Source of the DNA: Nageia nagi
Taxonomy: Eukaryota > Pinophyta
Length of the DNA: 64,000 bases
Assembly (NCBI GenBank): GCA_050084985.1
Contig: JBITNC010000001.1
Coordinates: 83,700,001-83,764,000, forward strand
Reading direction: 5' to 3'
Made by a program: the position numbers and the translations under genes. Shown piece by piece: positions 55,663-64,000 of this stretch (position 1 is the first letter of the stretch; each line of letters opens with the position of its first letter). The notes below the pieces were generated by a model that was not told the origin of the DNA, did no database searches, and saw only the letters and a program-made list of their open reading frames with translations.

Positions 55663-56370
55663 TGGCCTAGAAATAGTCCTTAAATATTGTTAACAACATT
55701 AATTCTTCACAAAAATATTACAAGATCAAATTGATATGGTAAGATTAATCAAAATAATCAAGTTCATCAAAATGTAGGCTAAAAATAATGCATAAATAAT
55801 AAATCAAAGCATGATTTATCCATAGTATAATATTGAAGCATATATCATATATATGTCAATAAATGAACATGATAAATAAGGCACCTCCATTATATTTGCA
55901 TCCAAATGAAATAATAGGAATCACACATTAATTGTAGTATCATACCATAATAAATGAACACCACCAATGGCCTGAGAGCATGTTGTTAATGGTATGAAAG
56001 ATGTAGATCCACAAATGGAAATTGAAATTTAGCAAATCTATGAATAAGTGGTGCTACAAAAACCCTTTTTTTTTCATCATCTGATATTGCATGTTCTAAT
56101 CTTTCTCTCATAATCTTTACTTATGTCAATTATGTTGCTTTTGATATTCTTTTATAGCAATGTTTTGATCCTCTTTGGTTCTTAGTATCATTGCCTTTTA
56201 CATTATTTTTTGTGTCTCTTTTGATATTTGAAACCTTTTACATTATACAATGGTCTATTACATTGATTTAATTACCTTGGGTATATCTTAACCTTTTTCT
56301 AGAATAAATATTTCTTGATGCTATAAAATAAATTATTTAATAGATAAGAATTCATTTTTAGGCATCGTCA
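55663..56370 (-). repeat. 5' LTR of element H
   Basis: 708 bp, + strand TGGCCTAG to ATCGTCA. It is followed on the right by a copy of the purine tract and 3' internal sequence, so it also served as the 3' LTR of a second, now deleted, element. Confidence 0.85.
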
Positions 56371-56898
56371 TTATGCCCCTCTTTGAAGGTGTGATTGAAG
56401 AAATGAGATTATATATCCAAAGAAGAAGTATAGAAATTTTTTTTGAAATCTCTATCCACCATTACCATTTGATGATGATGAGGGTAACTATTGGTAGTGT
56501 GAAATATGTAGGTCCACAAATAGAAATTAAAATATGTGATAGTAAGATGAAGGATGTAGTAAATCTAGAAATAGGCAACGTTACAGAATACATTTTTTGC
56601 TCATATCAATTAATATTGCATATTCTAATATTTCTCTTAGGATCTTTATTGATGTCCATTATGTTGCTTTTAATATTCTTTTATAGTAACATTTTGATTC
56701 TCTTTGGTTCTTGGGATCATTGCCTTTTACATTGTTTGTGGTATCTTTTTTTATGTTTGACATCTCTTATATTATACAATGGTCCATTACATTGATTTCA
56801 TTACTTTGCGTATATTTTAACCCTTTTTATAATAAATATTACTTTATGATATAAAATGAAATACTTAATAAATAATAATTTATTTTTAGGTATCTACA
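56371..56898 (-). repeat. Remnant of a second H-family copy with third LTR
   Basis: 56371-56485 matches 46957-47075 (purine tract plus the last internal bases of H). 56490-56898 matches the last 410 bp of the H LTR and ends 'tatctaca'. Everything between is deleted. Element G's gag resumes right after. Confidence 0.85.
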
Positions 56899-57420
56899 TT
56901 TACCATCTTGTATATGTAATTTTTTAGATTTTTATGATTAACCATATGAAAAACTAATAGATGAAATGATTAGTAAAGAGATCCATCACAAAGCCTTCAA
57001 TGAACCCTTAGCCCATATGAATCCATCTTTAGTCAAAACCTATGCTTCTTCTAACAAACCTAGAAGGAGCCATCACCATAAGCCCAAAGTTAAAATGATA
57101 CCTCATGTTAGCTATGATGATATAAAAGTTTGGAAATATAAAAAGTCATGTAGGCAGTATACTAAGTTCCATGAGGATATTAGTGAAGTCTTGGATGCCT
57201 TAGTAGATATGAACTTGATCCACTATCTACCAATGAAAGAGCCCACTTGTATTAAACCTCAAGGCTATCAAGAATACCCCTTTTGTAATTTCCATATTTG
57301 GGTCACTCATGAAACAAAAGAGTGTTATCATCTTAAAAATATAATATAAGACTTACATGATAAGAAACCATTTAAATTTGAAAATGAGGTTTTATAAGAG
57401 TTTTGCAACAACATAAGTTT
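56899..57420 (+). pseudogene. gag of element G, C-terminal part
   Basis: A 127-codon open stretch from 56966: 'YTKFHEDISEVLDALVDMNLIHYLP' (read in parts; family 'F..L...L..IL..L...G.I..P') and 'YPFCNFHIWVTHETKECYHLKNII', a Tat-type knuckle C-x2-H-x4-H-x4-C preceding 'QDLHD' with one stop. It is the continuation of 44790-46329 after H. The knuckle residues are intact. Confidence 0.85.
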
Positions 57421-59274
57421 AAACTAGTGTAGGATAGTTTGCTACATCCTCAAAATTAAAGGATGATGATATTCAATAATCTATTTCTATAATTCAAGAA
57501 AGCAAAACTTGATGATGATGGCAAGAAGCTATAGACAAACAATATGAGTATCCCACAACCACAACCACAATAGCAATCTCAACAACCATCAATTCTAGGT
57601 ATGGTCCTTAATGTCGATGGTGTTTGTGCTATTCCATAAAGTATTTCACTATATTTTCTATTCATACATTTAATTTTCATTGTTTAGTCTAATTTTACAA
57701 TGTATCATGTTAAATTGAGTGTTTTCTTATTCATATAACTGGGTGATAGTGCTATAACTCAACGTTGTCACTCTATTTATTGTAATATTTACTCAAACTT
57801 TTAATATCATATTTTTAGTGTGTATTTTATCACAAAAATACGTATCTATTTATCATTTTTGCATCCTTTTTGGTAAATAATTCATAAATTTGATTAGTGT
57901 TTTTCCTAGTGGCTAATCAACACTTCCAAGAAATAATTAGGATTTTAACATTTTAAAATTGGTTATATTTGGAACCCCAAAAGGGGGGCCATTCAACCTA
58001 AAATTACATGTAGGTATTAATTTTATGTATAAAATCACCAAAAATTTAATTTCATTTTTATATTCTAATTATGATATGCCTATATAGTTTACCTTTACTT
58101 TCATAGTTATTTGCCTCCAAATTATAAAAAAAATTATAAATATCATCTCAACTTGAATTACATATATAAAATATTACAAAAATTAGTGCCTTTTAAATTT
58201 AATGATTTGTAGGATTTATCAAAATTTGTTCAAAGATAAATATATTATTTATGTATATAATGATTTTTTCTAATGAAATTAAAATTCATAAAAAAATTCT
58301 TTCATATTTGTTTTGGTTATGTTGGTTTTAGAATTCATGGATTAGCTTATAATTTCAAGTATCATGATCATTTTTTTAAGTTTTTGCAATTATAATAGAT
58401 AAGTTTCTCATTATATAGTGTATTATGTGAAATTAAATAAAAATTTAGTTAATTATGTTAAATACTAGAATAATGATAAAAATAAAATAAAATATTATTA
58501 ATGTCTATGAATACATAGAAACCTTGTACATCATAGTAATCATACCTTTTCTACATCATAATTAACATGATCAAGATTCACTTTTCCTTTCATACCTTTT
58601 ATTTTCAAGGCTATATTCTAAAATTGACAATAAATTAATTTCACCTTTATTTTCTAATATTTTTTTAAGATTTCATATAAATTCACCTTTTACTCTACAT
58701 ATAAATTTTCAAACAATGATGATTTTTCTATGGTTACTATACAACTTTTGACCATTTTTGCTAAATTCCAACATCAAGTCACCTTGGATTCTCTAAGTTT
58801 TTTTTTGTACCAACCCTTAGGAATAACCCTAAATTTGATGAATGAGATACTAGTTTGTAAAATTTGTTTCTCTTTTCGTTTGTTAAATTTTAGGTCTTTT
58901 TTTTCATTAATTACATTATGTGCTATGTATGTATTTTCTTTTTGTACCCATTTTTGCTTCTTATCTGAGTTCTACCATTGTACTTTAATGCTACTTCTTT
59001 GTTACGTTCAAAATTGATATGAATATTTACTCTTTTTTCTTATCTTTTGTATGATCATAATTGATAAAATCATCATGTGTGCATCTTATTTGTTATCATT
59101 TAATTTCTTTTATTGTTAGCTTCATTAAATGAGTCATTCAAATTTAGTATTTACATGCTTTATCCTTTGTATGCTTAACTTTGATAGAATTTTATTTAAA
59201 TAGCTTAAAATTATAGTATACATATCAAAATTCAAATAGAGTCCTACTTAATTAAACATTTAGACAAACAAAAA

Positions 59275-59277
<3 letters not shown>
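57421..59277. other. Gene-free stretch of element G
   Basis: After the gag end ('KDDDI', Gln/Thr/Pro-rich near 57535-57590) the sequence is very AT-rich with no pol-like frame on either strand. The open frame at 58730-59017 is hydrophobic and low in complexity and is probably chance. Confidence 0.6.

Positions 59278-59314
<37 letters not shown>
59278..59314. repeat. (TA)n microsatellite
   Basis: 37 bp of TA repeats. Confidence 0.97.
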
Positions 59315-59316
<2 letters not shown>

Positions 59317-59399
59317 CAAAAAATATATTTCATTTCCATATATAGTAAATTATAATTCCATAACAAAACATGTCACTGATACATAAACTTAGTTCCTTC

Positions 59400-61190
59400 C
59401 ATGGGAACTCTAATTAATAGATGGATCTTGGGTCCTAGTCCTAGACCTAGACATTAATTGACTAGTAGATATAGTTCATAATGTCTATCCTAACTTAAGG
59501 AGTTGATTGTACTTAAATGTGATCAATTCATAGAGCCTATTTAGCTCTTTATGCTATATCATGTGTAGTATATCCTAATGATACATCACTTATGGTTAAG
59601 CCTGTAGTTCCTCTATCTATCCTTGTAGGAAACTTATGTGGTTATACTGAGTCTTTAGATGCATTTATAGGCTTGCTACCTACTCTTGTACCACCTATCT
59701 AAGTATCCAACTCTATTTCACAAATAGCTTATTATCAGTATTCCTACTAAAAAATAGGTCCGTAAACTAAATCCAAAGAGTCTAAGTATACCTAAGGTTT
59801 ATGCTAGAGGATCCATAGCTCTAGATGAGGATGATACATATGGGTCTGCTATACAAGTAGGTGGTGGGCCATCCCCCATACCCATGGGATTCTCTTATGT
59901 TGTATTTATCTCTTGCTCATCCCCCTCCTCCTCCCTTTCCTCCTCCTCTCCTTGATACTTATCAACCATATCATTCTTAAGGCCAAATGGAATGAGCCTC
60001 ACTATGTCCCACCATCACTAGTACTTTAAAGTATGTTGATGAAAAGGCATGGGTACCTTGGGAGCATGATTCTCAAGTGTGACCCACTCTACACTCCATG
60101 TTGGTACAAACATGACCCCTAGTGGAATCACCCAATAGTAATAGTTTTTAGCCATAATCATCCATACCCTTGCCACATGTATGTGTTGTGTCATACTAAA
60201 CTACCTCAACACCTGATCTAGATGGTAGTACTCATTCACCTCCTATGACCCTAGATATCACATGGAGTCATGCTCAATGAAAACTCATCATACAACTCCT
60301 CCCACACCACCAAGTGAAAATAAGGGTCCCAAATTAAGTCATTCTCATTCAAAAGGTCTAGCAATATCCAACACTACTCAACTCCCCATGTCACACCTGC
60401 TCATTACATTATGTACCATTGAAACCAGTGGGGCATGTTTTCCCATGTAACAGTAGGAAGAATAGTGCAAGCCAAATTGATATGCTCTTATGCTTAGGCC
60501 TAAAGAGTAAATGAGTAGAAAAAAATCCTACTTTACTTCTTTATAGATACAAAAATATGAAGATCCTTGTACAACATGGCCAATATGCAGGGTTCCCATG
60601 CATACTAATCCATATAAAGGCATATCCTTTACACTATGGGAATAAATCCATTATGGAAGAACTCATAGTTCTTATCACTACACATAATCGTATCAATAAG
60701 ATTAACTAAATAAAACTTAAAGTATATGATGAAGTCAAGCTCCTCTATGGGTATGTGTACTATATCATGAAGGGATACACCCTTATTTTGCTATTGATCA
60801 TGCTTCACTCCTATCAATCAGTAGCATTGATCCTCCATCTCAGCCATAGTCAATGTAGTCCATTATATTAGTGTACCCTTCATGGGTACCTATAGAATGT
60901 GATGAATGTTAGTAAGAATGATTGTCATATCACTTGTAGGAAGGTTGAATATGTTGTTATCATCACACCAATGCTCCATAAGGGTAAACAAAAAATACTT
61001 ATCACATGAGATATACATGATCCCCCTTAAGTGAATAAGCTCAAATGTCTCTAGCTATCCTCTCTCATCTGACATAAAAACAAATTCCATGACCACATCC
61101 ATAGCTAAACTCCATAGCTCACATCTCATAAGGTAAGGTCAATGTTGCATCTAGGTCAAACATGGAGTGTATTAGTAACATGAATTATAA
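59400..61190 (-). pseudogene. Plant mobile domain (PMD, MAIN-like) relic, copy 2
   Basis: The minus strand from 61160 gives coding-looking pieces: 'LFTLMEHWCDDNNIFNLPTSDMTIILTNIHHIL' (60990-60890, read in parts), a stop, 'VPMKGTLI', then 'VSLHDIVHIPIEELDFIIYF' near 60790-60720 and 'WEPCILAMLYKDLHIFV' near 60600-60550. The first block matches the PMD core ('L...LVERW...T.FHLP.GEMT.TL.DV..ILGLP..G..V'). After 60110 the frame continues 'TWSVEWVTLENHAPKVPMPFH' and a Glu-rich tail (59960-59920). It is homologous to 39030-40310. It is antisense to element G. Many stops. Confidence 0.62.
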
Positions 61191-62739
61191 TAAAAAGTAT
61201 AAAATTTCAAAACTTTAAAATTTAAAAGACTTGAAATATTTTACTTTTCATGTTGTTTTTCAACTTTCATGATGTTTTTTTTTTTGTAAATTATGAATGC
61301 AAATATGTTCACTTAACCCATACATGTGTTGTTTTATTATTTTCCTAAAAACATTTATCCCAACAATGATGCTAGGATCCTACTGATGCCACCCAATTTA
61401 AACAACTATTTATAGAAAAAAATGATGTCCATCATCCTTAACCTAGATTGAATGATAAAAACATGTTCTGTTTCCCTCCATGCATGTAAAAACCTAGCTC
61501 TACATTTTTAACCTTATATTACAATTTCTTTTCTAAGTTTGGTAAAAATTAGGCTAAATTGAAACAATAAACTATTAGAAACTTTCTAAACATTGCACAA
61601 ACTAATAATATGAATAAATATTTTTGTACTTAATACCCCTAGAGTGAAGAACAAATAACTAATGATTAATGACCTTGTTGAGAAGTTATCTGATGAGCCA
61701 TATCAATAATAAACATAATAACCAAGCCAATAGTGCACCACAATCCCTCCACAAGTTGAGTAAGATACCCATAACCTTGCAAACCAGAGCTCTAATTGTC
61801 AAATTGATAATGTACAAATGAAATCGAATTCCACCTATTTATAATCAAATTAGAAACCATTTTTCAAATTGACTACTAATCCTTATCAATTTATCTAAAT
61901 GTAACCTATTTTTATCATCAACTTATCACTCATGCATTTTTGCTCTTTTACTCGATGCCCTTCCATTCCTTTAGTTGTATGATGCTTATCTATTTTAGCA
62001 CTTGCATTGGGTTCATAACCTTATTTCTTATCAAATATGTTTCTTAAATTTTGCTCTTTACATTCATGCAATAAAAATATTTTTCATTCTCTTCAATAAA
62101 ATATAAATTATCAAAAAGTCCCCTTGGGGAGAATTAGTCAAAAATGAAATGAAATGATAATTAAATTTTTTGTTACTTGTGTTTTTCAAGATTGTTACTT
62201 TTTTTCACCTCATGGATGTGGCACAAACCTGATAGACCTTTCATTTTTAGAAAATTTCTTTCTTATCCTAGCATTGATGCCACATTCCTAGCATTTTTGC
62301 TAGATTATAATGGTCACTTAAAATGCATTTTCTTTTCCATATTGCATGTAAAAGTGTAAATGTGAAAAACAAATTCTATTTTTCATTTATGTATCATGGT
62401 TGACCAAAAATAAAATGAACTCTTATTTTGCATAGACTATCATATTTCAAAAACTTATCAGTGTTTCAAAAATGCTATTTTCCATTTATCATAAATGCAT
62501 GTCATTAATTTGATTATCAGTATATATTGTTATGATATTTCACATAAATGTTGTATAAATAAAATTGCTTATCCAATGCCTAATTTCATATCTTATTAAA
62601 TGATTACCAATGAACATTATTTCTTATCAGTATATGTTATGATTAAAATTGCATTATGATTCTCACATTTATCATGATTTTCTTAGCAAATTTCTTATCA
62701 CATGATCAAAATGTTTTCATATCATATTATTGCTTATCA
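61191..62739. other. Gene-free 3' part of element G
   Basis: AT-rich DNA without a coding signal. Parts near 61330-61420 loosely match the reverse complement of 38690-38770, the region upstream of PMD copy 1. This suggests that both PMD relics came with the same flank. Confidence 0.45.
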
Positions 62740-63020
62740 TTGACCTCCTTTGTAAGGAAGGGGTACTCTTATTAGCAAATTCATGGAGACATGGTGGTTT
62801 GGGGTACCAATTTGGTCATCATATCATTAGCCTCCTTTATAAGGAAGGAGCACTCTTATCAACAAAATCCATGAAAACATAGTGGCTTGGGAAACCAAGC
62901 TGATCATTCTTATCCTTTTATACATTTGTAAGGAAGGGTGAATCTTATCATTTGTTACCTTTGTAAGGAAGGGCCATTTATATAAAAATCCATGGCAATA
63001 TGGTGGTTTGGGAAACATAG
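62740..63020. repeat. Imperfect 85-125 bp tandem repeat with 'tttgtaaggaaggg'
   Basis: Copies around 62748, 62834, 62926 and 62961 of 'cctttgtaaggaaggg'. Three are followed by 'aa.tccatg.....atggtggtttggg' (62780-62805, 62865-62895, 62982-63013). Confidence 0.8.
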
Positions 63021-63369
63021 CTAATTAATCTAAATTATTTATCATATTAATCTCATCTTGGTGGATAAATCACCAAGGATAGGTTTTCTTTCTTATCACT
63101 TATCATATTTCTCATATCATGTTGTTCAATGTGTATATTTGAGATATATTATACAAAATATTTCTTATTTGATCTCTTTGCAAGTACCTTTTTCTCTACA
63201 TTGGATTGCTTGTATGATGAGAAGTCCATCATGTCATAACTAAGTCAAATATGGGGCATCTAAAGCTTCCACCATGTCACAACACTTTAGGGAGTAACTT
63301 CTTACTTTTCATAGTATACTTAAAATTCATGCTTTGATTTTCTTTTATCTCAAAAGTATCAAAACATAT

Positions 63370-63384
63370 TTAAAGTGGGGTATC
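63370..63384 (+). other. Polypurine tract of element G
   Basis: 'aaagtggggtat' lies immediately before the right LTR start TGTTAACACC. Confidence 0.75.
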
Positions 63385-64000
63385 TGTTAACACCTAAAAA
63401 AGAATTTTGATTTAATTAAAAAACCTTTTTAGATATTTGAAGTAATTTATTTAATTTATTAAATAAATACTCTTTTCCATGTGTATTCTCATCTACCTTT
63501 ATAGTTTATGGTAATATGTCAATTTAACATCAGAATAAACCTAAGGAGGAGCCTTAGCACTAAACATCTTGCCTATAAATGTGGAGGGTCTGTGCATGAT
63601 CAAATGTATGACATGATATGAAATAATCCTAAATCCTTTATGGGTGGTAATATATTTATGTCAATCTTGACCGATATTTCTCAATGCCACCTATCATCTC
63701 TAGATTTTGTTGTACTCAAATCTTTGTATTCCTATAATATTTCATCCCTTCACAAGTAAGATTTGAAGGATCAAAGGGGGGATAATGACATTGAGAGAAA
63801 GGGTGAGGCATTTTGAAAAAATAACTAGGTGCTATCACTAGGTTGAGATTAGATTGGTGGCTTCATATTTGAGGTAAGCTTATCATTCATCCTCTTTCAA
63901 TCAATTTGTTTCTTAATTTGTTGTCATAGGTAAAGTGAAGGTTTGTATCTTCTATATATCTAGTTTTGATAGGTCATTATCATATTTTATGTCATTTATT
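63385..64000 (+). repeat. 3' LTR of element G (cut by window end)
   Basis: It aligns with 43971-44600. The remaining 100 bp or so and the right TSD lie outside the window. Confidence 0.88.

Larger units (their letters stand above)
46330..56370 (-). mobile_element. Tat-type Ty3 element H (minus strand), split by a LINE
   Basis: LTRs 46330-46956 and 55663-56370. On the minus strand from the right: primer site, gag, protease, LINE insertion, RT, RNase H, second RNase H, integrase, purine tract, LTR. The order RT, RNase H, second RNase H, integrase is that of Tat elements. It lies in the gag of G. All domains are broken. The left LTR lacks about 90 bp of its outer end, so no TSD can be shown. 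Confidence 0.9.
43971..64000 (+). mobile_element. Element G: Tat-type LTR element with gag but no visible pol
   Basis: Left LTR 43971-44694 and right LTR from 63385 to the window end, same orientation, with a purine tract before the right LTR. Between them are a Tat-type gag (44790-46329 and 56899-57420, split by H), a 1.9-kb gene-free stretch, a PMD relic in antisense (59400-61190) and a 2.2-kb 3' region with tandem repeats. No protease, RT, RNase H or integrase belonging to G is visible. It sits in the RNase H of F. Confidence 0.8.

Noticed and set aside
58730-59017. 95-codon hydrophobic frame that could be a small membrane protein
   Set aside because: Composition follows the local T-rich sequence, there is no start context or homology, and it sits inside element G.
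1-64000. CRISPR array, tRNA or rRNA genes, organelle DNA insertion
   Set aside because: No regularly spaced short repeats with unique spacers, no cloverleaf with tRNA box motifs, and no familiar plastid or rRNA sequence was noticed. A tRNAscan or organelle BLAST could still reveal small pieces.

Overview
This window is intergenic plant DNA, built almost entirely of nested and decayed LTR retrotransposons plus one LINE fragment. I see no host gene, tRNA, rRNA or CRISPR array. The organism is a vascular plant with a large, repeat-rich genome. The Ty3 chromovirus and Tat-type families, the very low GC (roughly 30% by eye), the scarcity of CpG and the many TAG/TGA/TAA stops at expected Gln, Trp and Arg codons suggest a gymnosperm whose methylated repeats have been deaminating for a long time. 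The species is not determinable here.

Layout. (1) 1-770: antisense remnant of a Tat-type RNase H. (2) 797-26948: two head-to-tail Ty3 chromoviruses, A and B, sharing a middle LTR (LTRs at 797-1290, 5919-6673 and 26278-26948). B is split by a minus-strand Ty1/copia element C (7831-18902). C is split by a gag-only Ty3 element D (10878-13672, target-site duplication TGTAG). B is also split by a young minus-strand copia-derived element E (21149-25586, TSD GGAAA, LTRs about 99% identical). (3) 26949-about 37000: a minus-strand Tat-like Ty3 element I with an RNase H domain placed before its reverse transcriptase and an extra reading frame after its integrase. Its gag-protease interval holds a copia solo LTR (32999-33637, TSD ATATT). 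(4) 39030-40310: relic of a plant mobile domain (PMD) reading frame on +. (5) 40700-64000: chromovirus F is cut in its RNase H by element G (LTRs 43971-44694 and 63385-end). G has gag but no visible pol. Its gag is cut by minus-strand Tat element H (46330-56370, with a third LTR copy to 56898), and H is cut between protease and RT by a LINE fragment. G's 3' half carries a second PMD relic in antisense.

The pol domains are mostly broken by stops, frameshifts and lost catalytic residues, so these families could move only if helped by intact relatives elsewhere. Nesting order and LTR divergence agree: E is youngest (4 differences in 315 bp), D intermediate, C older, and the A/B, H and I backbones oldest. 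The parts most worth follow-up are E's long non-pol reading frame, the unusual domain order and extra reading frame of I, and the two PMD relics.
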